Positions 24,500-33,611 are shown, counted from the first letter of the stretch. The stretch: 64,000 nt of DNA from AC-32 sp963754265 (GCA_963754265.1 CAVWFB010000001.1:310001-374000), one strand, 5' to 3'. Notes: generated by a model not told the origin, from the letters alone. Numbers and translations: made by a program.

Positions 24500-24858
24500 G
24501 TGAGCTCAAGGAACAGATCGAGCAGATCATCGCGACCGAGGATGTGGCGCTGTTCATGAAGGGGACGCCCCAGTTCGCGATGTGCGGCAACTCGCAGCGA
24601 GCCCTGGAGGCATTGCGTCGCGCGGGCGCCCCGGTGACGGCGGTCGACATCCTCCCCGACCCGCAGATCCGCCAGGAGCTGTCGGCGGTCTCCGGCTGGC
24701 CGACGATCCCGCAGGTCTTCGTGCGCGGGGAGCTGGTCGGCGGGGCCGACATCGTCGAGGAGCTGGCCCAGAGCGGCGAGCTCGAGCGGACGCTCGAGGA
24801 GAAGCTCGGGACCGAGTACCGCGGCGCGGGCGAAGAGCGGGTAGTCGCCGTCGCCTGA
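24496..24858 (+). CDS. Monothiol glutaredoxin (Grx4/GrxD family)
   Basis: The 120-residue protein matches Grx4-type glutaredoxins that transfer [2Fe-2S] clusters: VALFMKGTPQFAMCGNSQRA, SGWPTIPQVFVRGELVGGADI. The cluster-ligating motif, normally CGFS, reads Cys30-Gly-Asn-Ser, with the Phe replaced. GTG 24496 overlaps the bolA stop as GTGA. Cotranscription with BolA and with cystathionine beta-synthase points to Fe-S and sulfur trafficking. Confidence 0.93.
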   Translation: MSELKEQIEQIIATEDVALFMKGTPQFAMCGNSQRALEALRRAGAPVTAVDILPDPQIRQELSAVSGWPTIPQVFVRGELVGGADIVEELAQSGELERTLEEKLGTEYRGAGEERVVAVA

Positions 24859-24910
24859 CGGCTTGGGTTCGCAAGGACGCCCTCGCGGAGGCGGCCCGAC
24901 AGGCTGCTAC

Positions 24911-24916
24911 TAGAAT
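24911..24916 (+). promoter_or_regulatory. -10 hexamer, leaderless start of cystathionine gene
   Basis: TAGAAT, 6 nt, then GTG 24923. This is one of the best leaderless promoters in the window. Confidence 0.6.
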
Positions 24917-24922
24917 CGCGCC

Positions 24923-26062
24923 GTGGACTTCGAGACCCGAGCGATCCACAAGGGACAAGAGCCGGACCCGGCCACCGGCGCCGTCACGGTGCCGATCTAC
25001 CAGACCTCGACCTTCGTCCACGAGGCGGTCGGCGAGCACAAGGGCTACGACTACTCGCGCTCCGGCAACCCGACGCGGACCGCGCTGCAGATCTGCCTCG
25101 CCTCGCTCGAGGGCGCTGAGCACGGGGTCGCGTTCTCGTCCGGCCTGGGCGCGGCCACGACGATCATGCACCTGGTCAACCCAGGAGAGCATGTGGTGTG
25201 CGTCAACGACGTCTACGGCGGCGTCTACCGGATGTTCTCGCAGGTCTACGAGCCCAAGGGCTACGAGTTCGACTTCGTGCCCGGCACCGAGATCCCGGAG
25301 CGGATCGACGAGCGCACGCGCCTGGTCTGGGTCGAGACGCCGACGAACCCCCTCCTGAACCTGGTCGACATCGCGGCGGTCGCGGACGCGGCCCACGCGG
25401 TCGGCGCGCTCCTGGTGGTCGACAACACGTTCGCCACGCCCTATCTGCAGCGACCGCTGGAGCTGGGCGCCGACCTCGTGATGCATTCGACGACCAAGTA
25501 CCTCGGCGGCCACTCCGACCTGATCGGCGGCTTCGTCGCCACCAACGACCCGACCGTCGCGGAGCGCCTCTACTTCCTGCAGAAGTCGCTGGGAGCGGTG
25601 CCGGGCCCGCTCGACTCGTGGCTCGTTCTGCGCGGACTGAAGACGTTGGCCGTGCGGATGGAGAAGCACTGCGAGAACGCGCGGGCGATCGCCGAGTTCC
25701 TGGACGGGCACCCCAAGGTGGAGACGGTGCTCTACCCCGGGCTCGCGTCGCATCCCGGTCACGAGCTCGCAGCGAGGCAGATGAGCGACTTCGGCGGCAT
25801 GATCTCGTTCCTCGCCGAATCGGAAGAGGAGGCGGTCGCGATCTGCGGCCGCACGAAGGTCTGGTGGCTCGCGGAGAGCCTCGGCGGCGTCGAGAGCCTG
25901 ATCGAGCACCCGGCGCGGATGACGCACGCCTCCACGGCCGACGCCTCGTTCGCGGCTCCGGGCAATCTCGTCAGGCTCTCGGTCGGGATCGAGTCGGCGG
26001 ACGACCTGATCGCCGACCTCGAGGCGGCGCTCGTCCGCTCGGCGGCAACCGCCGGAACCTAG
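24923..26062 (+). CDS. Cystathionine gamma-synthase / gamma-lyase (PLP)
   Basis: The 379-residue enzyme is a trans-sulfuration PLP enzyme: TRAIHKGQEPDPATGAVTVP at the N-terminus, GYDYSRSGNPTR, and the PLP lysine Lys192 in HSTTKYLGGHSD. C-terminal LGGVESLIEHPARMTH and LVRLSVGIESADDLI are typical. With cystathionine beta-synthase just upstream, reverse trans-sulfuration (homocysteine to cysteine, gamma-lyase) is the likely role, but sequence alone does not separate lyase from synthase. It is transcribed from its own leaderless promoter. Confidence 0.92.
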   Translation: MDFETRAIHKGQEPDPATGAVTVPIYQTSTFVHEAVGEHKGYDYSRSGNPTRTALQICLASLEGAEHGVAFSSGLGAATTIMHLVNPGEHVVCVNDVYGGVYRMFSQVYEPKGYEFDFVPGTEIPERIDERTRLVWVETPTNPLLNLVDIAAVADAAHAVGALLVVDNTFATPYLQRPLELGADLVMHSTTKYLGGHSDLIGGFVATNDPTVAERLYFLQKSLGAVPGPLDSWLVLRGLKTLAVRMEKHCENARAIAEFLDGHPKVETVLYPGLASHPGHELAARQMSDFGGMISFLAESEEEAVAICGRTKVWWLAESLGGVESLIEHPARMTHASTADASFAAPGNLVRLSVGIESADDLIADLEAALVRSAATAGT

Positions 26063-26110
26063 CCCGCCCGGCCGGTGTAGGGACGGCGACCTCTCGAAAG
26101 GAGCTCGCCG

Positions 26111-26671
26111 ATGAAACGCCTGTTGTTCGTGCTTGCCGCCGCCGCGCTGCTCGCCCCGGCCGCGGTCGCCAAGGGCCCGTCGCAAGCCTCGATCACAGGC
26201 CCGGGGCTGAGCAAGTCGATCGCCTTCAAGAACATGGAGGACTCCAGCTACCTGACCGAGCAAGCCGGCTTCTTCCCGGCCGTGTTCGGCCAGAGCCCGA
26301 GCCCGATGATCAGCCGCCCGGCCGGGAAGCTCGGCCCGCGGTACACGATTCGCTACCTCGTCCCGGGCCCGTCCGCGAAGCCCGACCGCATCAAGCAGGA
26401 TCTCTATCCCTATGCGGCGGGCGGAGCCGTGACGTACCTGAAGCCCGGTCAGCCGATCTTCGACTCGAAGACGACCGGCGGCTGGTACTACGCGGGGAGC
26501 GCGCTGAAGCAGACGCTCGTCAGGGCGGGCCTGCCGAAGGTCGCGCCGCGCGTCTCCGCCTCGTCTTCCTCCGGCAGCAACCTCGCGCTCGTCGCGGGGA
26601 TCGGGATTCCCGGCGCATTGGCGCTCGCGGGCGCCGCGGTGCTCGTCGCGAGGCGTCGCTCCCGCTCGTAG
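26111..26671 (+). CDS. Surface-anchored hypothetical protein
   Basis: The 186-residue protein has a signal peptide (RLLFVLAAAALLAPAAVA), a small extracellular domain (KSIAFKNMEDSSYLTEQAGF, then PRYTIRYLVPGPSAKPDRIK), a serine-rich linker and a C-terminal helix followed by RRRSRS, so it is a type I membrane protein. ATG 26111 has a good ribosome site, AAAGGAG. I do not recognise the domain. Confidence 0.75.
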   Translation: MKRLLFVLAAAALLAPAAVAKGPSQASITGPGLSKSIAFKNMEDSSYLTEQAGFFPAVFGQSPSPMISRPAGKLGPRYTIRYLVPGPSAKPDRIKQDLYPYAAGGAVTYLKPGQPIFDSKTTGGWYYAGSALKQTLVRAGLPKVAPRVSASSSSGSNLALVAGIGIPGALALAGAAVLVARRRSRS

Positions 26672-26688
26672 CGGCAACTTCGGTTTGA

Positions 26689-26829
26689 CCCTCGCACGCC
26701 GGTGCTCTATGAATGCGCCACCGGCGTGCGAGGGGAGAGCAACGCCCGCTGGGACGCGGGCATCCCTCCTACAACTGGCCAACCGTCGGAGCCGCCGCCG
26801 GTCGGTTCCCGGCCAAGGAGGTGTAGTTC
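26689..26829 (+). promoter_or_regulatory. Structured 5' region of the carboxypeptidase gene
   Basis: A 16-bp perfect stem (26689-26704 with 26719-26734, 14-nt loop) is followed by a shorter hairpin pairing GCCCGC with GCGGGC. The Shine-Dalgarno AAGGAGG (26815-26821) is complementary to CCTCCT at 26765-26770, so the ribosome site could be sequestered. It may be a terminator for the upstream gene plus a leader, or a regulated 5' UTR. I do not recognise a known riboswitch. Confidence 0.4.
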
Positions 26830-29433
26830 TTGTCCACCAGACTCCGCAGGGTCATCCTGCTCGGCCTCGGCGTGCTCGCGCTCACGTTTGCGTGGGCCGG
26901 ATCCGCCAGGGCGGTCACGATCGCACCGCCCTGGTGCGGTACGCCCGAGCCCGACGCGGCGGGCGCGCTGCCGGACGGAAGCAATCCGACCGACCCGCCC
27001 GGCAGCTTCGCGCACATCCCGTACTACGCGATCGGGTGCACGCTGGATGCCATCCAGGCAGAGAGCCTCGACGGGCGGATGTCGGTGCAGGTCTTCGGCC
27101 ATTCCGCCGGAGGCCGCCCGATGTACCTCGTCACGATCAACCAGCTGGTCACGCACGACCAGCAGAAGGACTTCCAGAACTGGGAGAAGATCCGGGGGGA
27201 CGCGCTCACCGACCCGGCCAAGGCCCAGACGCGACTCGGGAAGAAGAGCGACTTCAAGATCCCGATCTTCATCCAGAGCGCGATCCACGGAAACGAGTAC
27301 GAGGGCGTCGACGCGATGATGCTCCTGATCAACAGGCTCGCGACGACCCCGTACGGGACCGATCCGGAGGTCGATCGCATCCTCGACCACGCGATCGTCG
27401 TCTTCAACACCGACCAGAACCCGGACGGACGGGCCGCGGGCACGAGGACCAACAGCAACGGCTTCGACCTCAACCGCGACTTCCTGACGCAGTCGCAGCC
27501 CGAGGTCCAGGCATCGGTCTCCGTGATGCAGAAGTGGCTGTTTCCGGACATGCTCGACCAGCACGGGTACGCCACGCCGACGCTGATCGAGGCGACGACG
27601 AAACCGCACAACCCGGGGATCGACTACGACCTCTGGCTGAAGTGGAACCAGCCGCGGACGCTCGCCAACAAGGTCGCGCTCGCGGGAGTAGACATGGGCG
27701 CCCAGCGGCCGGTGAACGAGTGGTGCGCGGACGCCGACCTGCCGCCGATCGGCAGCACGACCTGTGCCGACGGCTCCACCCCCGGCCCAGCCGTGGCCGA
27801 GGGCTGGGACGACTGGGGCCCGTTCTACACCCCGATGTACAACCAGCTCGTCGGCCTGAACGGCTCGACCGTCGAGATGTGCTCGAGCACGGCGACGAAC
27901 CCGGCGACGCAGCGGGTCTGCGGCGCGCCCGGGCTGACCACCTTCCCGCGCGGCCGACTCGCGTCGCGGCTGGCGCAGTACACCGTCGCCACCTCGACCC
28001 TGGCCTTCGACATCGCCAACCGGGACGACCTGATGCACGACATGCTCGAGATCTACCGGCGCGGCGTCGCCGGCGAGCCCAGGCCGCCATGCTGCCCGCC
28101 GCCGTTCGATGTCGAGAACAACTGGATGCGCGACTACCCGACGGCCTACGTGATCCCGTTGGGAGCCACGCAGAGGAGCGATCCCGAAGCGAACCGTCTG
28201 GTTCGGTGGCTGCTGACGAACGGGATCGAGGTCTCGCGGCTGGAGAAGGACGCCACGCTCGGCTCGCAGACCTTCCCGGCAGGCTCGTACGTGGTCTGGA
28301 TGGACCAGCCCCACCGCGGGCTGGCCGAGACCGCGCTCGGGATCGGCGACGACGTCTCCTCCCGGATCAGCGTGCTCTACGCCCCGCCCGGGGCCTGGAG
28401 CCACGGCTACCTCTGGGGAGCCAGCGTGGACACGATCCCACAGGGAGCGAACTTCCAGGCGAAGACCAAGCCCCTCAGCGCGCCGCAGGCGCTCGGCGGC
28501 GGCGTCGTGGGGACGGGCGACAGCTACGCCCTCGCGGTCGACTCGCCGACCGCCGTCCGGACCCTGAACCAGCTCGTAGCAAACGGCGTGGCAGCGCAGC
28601 TCGCGCTGGCCTCGTTCACGAGCGGCGGCGCAACCTACCCGGCCGGCACCGCGGTCTTCCCGGCGGACGCGGCGACGAAGGCGGCGCTCGACGCGGCCGG
28701 AAACGCCAACGGAATCGTCTTCCGAGGCGTGACGGCGGCCTCACTGCCGGCGCTCGATCCGATCGACCGCGTGCCGAGGATCGCCGTGCTGACGGGAGCC
28801 CTGAACCAGGACATCTGGGTCCTGCGCAATCTCGGCTTCACCGCCGACCCGATCGCGACTGGCGGAACGAGCGCGCTCAACAACCCGAGCGCCCCCGATC
28901 CGCTCGCCGGCTACGACGTCGTGTTCAACACGGCCGGCTGGCCGACCGGGACCACAGCCAGGGCCAGGCTGACCGCGTTCTTCGCGGGCCACGGCGGCTA
29001 CATCGGCGCCGGAACGGGAGGAGCCTCCTTCCTGACCAGCGCGGCACAGGTCGCCGGCCTCACGGCTGCGAGCCGCGGTGGGAACGGCAGGAGCGGGATC
29101 GTCTACTGGGACAACCTCGGCGGGGCGAACAGCCCGGTCGTCGGGACGTACCCGGCCCAGGACACGGCGATCATGGATCCGCCGACCTGGTTCACCTCCA
29201 CCGGCCCGCTGAGCGTGGACGCCCGGTTCCCGAGCACGGGCTTCTTCGCGGCCGGCCTGTGGCTGCTCGACGCGCAGTCGGCGACCGCTCCGGGCTCGGC
29301 GGTGATCGTGCACGGCACGAACACCTCCGGCTCCGCGAGGGTGACCGTCTACGCGATGAACCCGCTCTACCGGGCCGACCCGGAACGTGAGTGGCCGTCG
29401 ATCTCGACGGCCGCCTACTGGTCCGACCAGTAA
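26830..29433 (+). CDS. Secreted M14-family zinc carboxypeptidase
   Basis: The 867-residue protein has a signal peptide (RVILLGLGVLALTFAWAGSA) and an M14 domain: the zinc motif His153-x-x-Glu156 in SAIHGNEYEG, the substrate motif GFDLNRDFLTQSQPEVQ, and a His in DQHGYATP. A long C-terminal extension contains beta and Rossmann-like segments (RIAVLTGALNQDIWVLRNLG, then GYDVVFNTAGWPTGT) perhaps for binding. TTG 26830 is the start: AAGGAGG lies 8 nt upstream. It should trim extracellular peptides. Confidence 0.88.
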   Translation: MSTRLRRVILLGLGVLALTFAWAGSARAVTIAPPWCGTPEPDAAGALPDGSNPTDPPGSFAHIPYYAIGCTLDAIQAESLDGRMSVQVFGHSAGGRPMYLVTINQLVTHDQQKDFQNWEKIRGDALTDPAKAQTRLGKKSDFKIPIFIQSAIHGNEYEGVDAMMLLINRLATTPYGTDPEVDRILDHAIVVFNTDQNPDGRAAGTRTNSNGFDLNRDFLTQSQPEVQASVSVMQKWLFPDMLDQHGYATPTLIEATTKPHNPGIDYDLWLKWNQPRTLANKVALAGVDMGAQRPVNEWCADADLPPIGSTTCADGSTPGPAVAEGWDDWGPFYTPMYNQLVGLNGSTVEMCSSTATNPATQRVCGAPGLTTFPRGRLASRLAQYTVATSTLAFDIANRDDLMHDMLEIYRRGVAGEPRPPCCPPPFDVENNWMRDYPTAYVIPLGATQRSDPEANRLVRWLLTNGIEVSRLEKDATLGSQTFPAGSYVVWMDQPHRGLAETALGIGDDVSSRISVLYAPPGAWSHGYLWGASVDTIPQGANFQAKTKPLSAPQALGGGVVGTGDSYALAVDSPTAVRTLNQLVANGVAAQLALASFTSGGATYPAGTAVFPADAATKAALDAAGNANGIVFRGVTAASLPALDPIDRVPRIAVLTGALNQDIWVLRNLGFTADPIATGGTSALNNPSAPDPLAGYDVVFNTAGWPTGTTARARLTAFFAGHGGYIGAGTGGASFLTSAAQVAGLTAASRGGNGRSGIVYWDNLGGANSPVVGTYPAQDTAIMDPPTWFTSTGPLSVDARFPSTGFFAAGLWLLDAQSATAPGSAVIVHGTNTSGSARVTVYAMNPLYRADPEREWPSISTAAYWSDQ

Positions 29434-29443
29434 CGCGCTCATT

Positions 29444-29474
29444 GCGAGGGGCGGGATCTGTTCCCGCCCCTCGC
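29444..29474 (+). terminator. Intrinsic terminator after the carboxypeptidase gene
   Basis: A 13-bp perfect stem (GCGAGGGGCGGGA with TCCCGCCCCTCGC) and a 5-nt loop begin 11 nt after the stop at 29433. It ends exactly where the -10 hexamer of the next gene begins. No U-tract. Confidence 0.7.
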
Positions 29475-29480
29475 TACGAT
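29475..29480 (+). promoter_or_regulatory. -10 hexamer, leaderless start of MBL gene
   Basis: TACGAT is followed by 6 nt and GTG 29487. Confidence 0.5.
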
Positions 29481-29486
29481 CCTCGC

Positions 29487-30332
29487 GTGCCGTCCGAGCC
29501 TCTCGATCTGCGCCATTGCGGGCACGAGCGCGTGATCGGCTCGTATCTGCTCGAGACCGAGGACGGGCCCGCGCTGTTCGACTGCGGCCCGGCCACGTGC
29601 ATCGGAGAGCTGAAGGCCCGCCTCGCCGAGCGCGGCCTCGAGCTGCGAGACATCAGGCATCTCCTGCTCTCGCACATCCATCTCGACCACGCGGGCGCCG
29701 CCGGCGTGCTCGTGCGGGAGCACCCGGAGCTGACGGTGCACGTCTCCGCGATCGGGGCGCCGCACCTGGTCGATCCCTCGCGCCTGGAGTCCAGCGCACG
29801 GCGGCTCTACGGCGACGAGTTCGACACGCTCTGGGGAGAGCTTGCGCCCGTGCCGGAGGAGAACGTCGTCGTCGTCGGCGACGAGGTCGTCGGGCTGGAG
29901 TGCTTCCCGACCCCCGGCCATGCCTCGCACCACGTCTGCTACCTGAGTCGCGACGGAACCCTCTACGCCGGGGACGCGGCCGGCGTACGCATCCTGCCGA
30001 GCACCTTCGTGCTGCCCCCGACGCCGCCGCCCGAGGTCGACCTCGAGGCCTGGGCCTCGACCATCGACGCGATCCTCGAGCGCTCGCCGGAGCGGCTCGC
30101 CCTGATCCATTTCGGCGTCGCCGAGGACCCGCAACGCCACCTCGAGGAACTGCGGCAGCGGCTCGCGAGCTGGTCTGAGCGCGTCCGCGAGGGTGCGGAC
30201 GAAGCCGAGTTCGAGCGGCTCGCAGAAGCCGACCTCGGGCCCGACCGCGAGGCCTACGAGCAGGCGATGCCGTTCTGGCAGTCGTACGCCGGCCTGAAAC
30301 GCTACTGGGAGAAGCGCGCTGAAGCTGCGTGA
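29487..30332 (+). CDS. Metallo-beta-lactamase-fold hydrolase
   Basis: The 281-residue protein has the binuclear metal motif SHIHLDHAG (His63, His65, Asp67, His68), PGHASHH, and GDAAG with the bridging Asp. Members hydrolyse thioesters, lactones or other substrates in the cytosol. The C-terminal helices (EAYEQAMPFWQSYAGLKRYW) are an extension beyond the core. GTG 29487 fits the leaderless promoter. The MFS gene starts inside its last codons. Confidence 0.9.
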   Translation: MPSEPLDLRHCGHERVIGSYLLETEDGPALFDCGPATCIGELKARLAERGLELRDIRHLLLSHIHLDHAGAAGVLVREHPELTVHVSAIGAPHLVDPSRLESSARRLYGDEFDTLWGELAPVPEENVVVVGDEVVGLECFPTPGHASHHVCYLSRDGTLYAGDAAGVRILPSTFVLPPTPPPEVDLEAWASTIDAILERSPERLALIHFGVAEDPQRHLEELRQRLASWSERVREGADEAEFERLAEADLGPDREAYEQAMPFWQSYAGLKRYWEKRAEAA

Positions 30333-31581
30333 CGTCGGGCCGCTCGGGCCGCTCGCAGAGCGCGAGTTCCGGCTTCTCTTCACCGGTCAGCTCGTCTCCC
30401 TGCTGGGGACGGCGGTGGCGCCGATCGCGCTCGCCTTCGCGGTCCTCGACCTGACCGGCTCGAAGACCGACCTCGGCCTGGTCCTGACCGCGAACTGGGT
30501 TCCTCAGCTCCTGCTCGTGCTCTTCGGCGGCGTCTTCGCCGACCGGCTGCCGCGCAACCTGGTGATGGTCGGCTCCAACCTCCTGAGCGGCGTGGCCCAG
30601 GGGACGATCGCGCTCCTGATCCTGACCCACCACGCGGAGCTCTGGCAGCTGATCGTGCTCCAGGTCTTCCGCGGGATCTCAATGGCCTTCTTCTTCCCCG
30701 CCTCGCAGGGGCTCATCCCGGAGACCGTGCGGCCGGGCCTGCTCCAGCAGGCGAACGCGCTGCTCGGGATGACGAAGAACGGCGCCAACATCCTCGGCGC
30801 GGGCCTGGGCGGAGTGCTCGTCGCGACCGCCGGACCTGGGTGGGCGCTTGCGTTCGACGGCGCGACCTACGTCGCGAGTGCAGCCGTCCTCGCCTTCATG
30901 CGGCTGCACCGAGCCCACCGCCGGGAGACGCCGAGCGTTCTGCACGAGCTCGCCGAGGGCTGGAGCGAGTTCGCCTCGCGCACGTGGCTCTGGGTGGTCG
31001 TCGCCGCAGCCGCCGTGGGCAACACCGTCTGGATGGGAGCAACGATGGTGCTGGGCCCAATCGTGGCGAAGCAGTACCTCGGCGGCGCCGCGTCGTGGGG
31101 CTTCATCCTCGCCTCGCAGGGCGCGGGGCTTCTGGCCGGCGGCCTGTTGCTACTGCGCTACCGCCCGCAGCGGCTGCTGCTCGTCGGGATGGGCGCGTTC
31201 TCGGTGGCGGCTCTGCCGATCGTCTTCATGGCGAGCCTGCGCTCGACGCCGGTGATCGCGGCAGGCTACTTCGTCGCCGGAGTGACGCTCGAGATCTTCA
31301 GCATCATGTGGGCGACGGCGCTCCAGCAGTACATTCCGCTCGAGAAGCTCTCGCGCGTGTCTGCCTACGACGCCCTGGGCTCGATCGTCTTCATCCCGCT
31401 GGGGCTCTCGCTCGCGGGCCCGGTGGCCGACGCGATCGGCCTGACCGAGGCGCTGTGGCTGGCCGCCGCCCTCGCCACCGCGTCGACGCTCGCGGCGCTG
31501 AGCGTGCGCGACGTGCGCGACCTTCGCCGGCGCGACGAGGCCCCGATCGTGGCCGAGCCGATCCTGGAGGCCGTCCCGTAA
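30325..31581 (+). CDS. MFS transporter (EntS/MFS_3-like)
   Basis: About 418 residues with 12 predicted helices: AEREFRLLFTGQLVSLLGTA leads into helix 1, and LFGGVFADRLPRNLVM is motif A. Members export siderophores or drugs. Conventional starts are absent before GTG 30415, which would remove most of helix 1. CTG 30325 (or CTG 30319) overlaps the end of the upstream gene and restores the normal N-terminus, so I infer a CTG start and translational coupling. Confidence 0.85.
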   Translation: MRDVGPLGPLAEREFRLLFTGQLVSLLGTAVAPIALAFAVLDLTGSKTDLGLVLTANWVPQLLLVLFGGVFADRLPRNLVMVGSNLLSGVAQGTIALLILTHHAELWQLIVLQVFRGISMAFFFPASQGLIPETVRPGLLQQANALLGMTKNGANILGAGLGGVLVATAGPGWALAFDGATYVASAAVLAFMRLHRAHRRETPSVLHELAEGWSEFASRTWLWVVVAAAAVGNTVWMGATMVLGPIVAKQYLGGAASWGFILASQGAGLLAGGLLLLRYRPQRLLLVGMGAFSVAALPIVFMASLRSTPVIAAGYFVAGVTLEIFSIMWATALQQYIPLEKLSRVSAYDALGSIVFIPLGLSLAGPVADAIGLTEALWLAAALATASTLAALSVRDVRDLRRRDEAPIVAEPILEAVP

Positions 31582-31596
31582 CCGGCTTGCCGCCTA

Positions 31597-32550
31597 CTAG
31601 CGGCACGGCGTAATTCGGCGCAGGCCGGTTCCGTCGGCCCGAGCCACGAACACGCTCGACGACGCGCACGAACGTCGCTGAACGAACGCGATCCGCGAGC
31701 CGTCCGGCGACCAGGCCGGGTCGCTGCCTGGGCCGAGCCGGATGACCGAGCTACCGTCGGCCGCGGCCACGTCGAGGCGGCAGGCGCCGAAAGCCCCGCA
31801 GACCGTCACCAGCAGGCTCGACCCGTCGGGCGACCAGCGCGGCGCGCGGCTGAAGGCGGCGAATGTCCTCGTCACCGTCCTCACCTGTGCGTCGGCGAAG
31901 CGGTACACGGCCAGCGCGACTCCCTCCGTGTTCCGCTGCCAGAACGCGAGCGAGCGGCCGTCCGGGGACCAGGAGGGCGACGATCCCTGCGGACCGAGCG
32001 CCCGAAGGCCGGTTCCGCCGGCGCCGACGAGGTAGATGCTCTCGACCCCGCCGATCGTGGTCGCGCGGGAGAACGCGATCCGGCTTCCGTCGGGCGACCA
32101 GGCCGGCCCGTGGTCGTAACGCCCGCTGGTGAGCTTCCTCCGGTTGGCGCCACTCACGTCGACGCCGACGATCGGCCCTCCCAGCGCGCTCTGGACGACT
32201 GCGAGCCTCGCGCCGTCCGGAGACCAGCCGACCTCCACCCCCGGCCCCACCGTATGGCGCTGCTTGCCGTCGCTGCGGATCACGAAGACTCGGCCGTGCG
32301 AGACGTAGGCGATCCGCAGGCCGCGTGGTGACCAGACGACCTGCGAGAGCGCGTCGGTGCGGGACAGGCTTCGGAGCGAGCCGCCGACGGCGGCTGCCGT
32401 GACGACCGCGCCGCGCGCGCCGCTCGCCGAGGCGAAGACGAGCCGCTGCCCGTCCGGCGACCACGAGGGAAGGGCGTAGCTCGGCGGCGACACCCGCGCC
32501 GCGGCTCCTCCGGCGCCGAGCGCCAGTGCCGCGACGAGGCCGGCCGCCAT
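31597..32550 (-). CDS. TolB-like PD40 beta-propeller, secreted
   Basis: The 317-residue protein has a short signal peptide (MAAGLVAALALGAGGAAA) and seven PD40/WD40-like repeats of the SPDG type (for example SWSPDGQRLVFAS, AWSPDGSRIAFSR, SWSPDGRSLAFWQ), enough for a seven-bladed propeller. It should lie outside the membrane as a binding scaffold; partner unknown. ATG 32550 is 2 nt after the glycosyltransferase stop, so it ends that operon. Confidence 0.85.
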   Translation of the reverse strand: MAAGLVAALALGAGGAAARVSPPSYALPSWSPDGQRLVFASASGARGAVVTAAAVGGSLRSLSRTDALSQVVWSPRGLRIAYVSHGRVFVIRSDGKQRHTVGPGVEVGWSPDGARLAVVQSALGGPIVGVDVSGANRRKLTSGRYDHGPAWSPDGSRIAFSRATTIGGVESIYLVGAGGTGLRALGPQGSSPSWSPDGRSLAFWQRNTEGVALAVYRFADAQVRTVTRTFAAFSRAPRWSPDGSSLLVTVCGAFGACRLDVAAADGSSVIRLGPGSDPAWSPDGSRIAFVQRRSCASSSVFVARADGTGLRRITPCR

Positions 32551-32552
32551 CC

Positions 32553-33611
32553 TCAAGCGCCGATGGCCTCCCGGTAAGCGCGCACGTAGTCGTCGACCAT
32601 CCGCTCGGGTGCGAAGCGCTCTTCGGCGTAGCGCCGGCAGTCGAGCGGGTCGAGCGCGTCCGCCTGCTCGAGCGCCTCGGGGATCTGCCGGTAGTGCTCG
32701 ACGATCACGCCGCCCTGGCCCTGGTCGATCACCTCGGGCACGGCGCCGTGGCGCGTGGCGATCACCGGCGTCCCGCACGCCATCGACTCGATCATGACGA
32801 GGCCGAACGGCTCCTCCCACTCGATCGGGAAGAGCGTCGCGCGCGCGTCCTGGAGCAGCTCCACCTTCGTGCCGTGGTTGACCTCGCCGAGGTACTCGAT
32901 GCCGTTCCTGCCGAGGTGCGGCTTCACGAACTCTGCAAAGTACTCCTGTTCCTTCTGCTCGCGCACCTTTCCCGCGAGCTTCAGCGGCAGTCCGAGCTCC
33001 ATCGCGACTGCGACCGCACGGTGTGCGCCCTTCTCGTGGTTCATGCGCCCGAGGAAGAGCAGGTAGTCCCCGCGATGCGGGTTGCAGGGGTAGTGCTCGA
33101 GGTCGAGCGCGTTGGGAACGTTCGCAACCCAGTTCAGGTCCGGCTTCGGCCGGCGCTGGTTCAGCGAGACCGAGATGAGCCCCACCCCCGGAGCGAGGCG
33201 CCCGATCGACTCGTAGACGTGGCCGGGCTCGCCGTCGAGCGGCCCGTGAACCGTGTGCACGACCGGCGTGTCCACGAGCCCGCCGAGCACCGCTCCCAGC
33301 GGGCCGGTGTGATCGTTGATCACGTCGAACTCGCCGGCCCGCTCCAGTGCGGCCAGCGTATGCCGCATCTCAGGCAGCGTCCGGCCGATCAGCTCGCTGG
33401 GCGCATGCTCGTAGACCCACGCGAGCGTCGCCTTCGAGCGCGAGTCCCCGGAGGCGAAGATCGTCACCTCGTGGCCCTGGTCGGCGAGCCCGTCGGCGAG
33501 CAGCGAGACGATCCACTCGATCCCGCCGTAGCCCGTCGGCGGGACGGGGAACCAGGGCGGGCTCAGGATCGCGATGCGGAGAGGCTGCTCGCTCATGGGG
33601 TGACGCGTCAT
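32553..33611 (-). CDS. Glycosyltransferase family 4
   Basis: This 352-residue protein is a GT-B fold glycosyltransferase: RIAILSPPWFPVPPTGYGGI at the N-terminus, HTVHGPLDGEPG, YLLFLGRMNHEKGAHRAVAV (the nucleotide-sugar domain) and the E-x7-E motif EEPFGLVMIESMACGTPVIA. It uses a retaining mechanism to transfer sugar from a nucleotide donor. ATG 33611 overlaps the true stop of the debranching enzyme as ATGA and has GGAGG upstream. The apparent fusion to the debranching enzyme is caused by a frameshift near 33677. Confidence 0.9.
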   Translation of the reverse strand: MTRHPMSEQPLRIAILSPPWFPVPPTGYGGIEWIVSLLADGLADQGHEVTIFASGDSRSKATLAWVYEHAPSELIGRTLPEMRHTLAALERAGEFDVINDHTGPLGAVLGGLVDTPVVHTVHGPLDGEPGHVYESIGRLAPGVGLISVSLNQRRPKPDLNWVANVPNALDLEHYPCNPHRGDYLLFLGRMNHEKGAHRAVAVAMELGLPLKLAGKVREQKEQEYFAEFVKPHLGRNGIEYLGEVNHGTKVELLQDARATLFPIEWEEPFGLVMIESMACGTPVIATRHGAVPEVIDQGQGGVIVEHYRQIPEALEQADALDPLDCRRYAEERFAPERMVDDYVRAYREAIGA

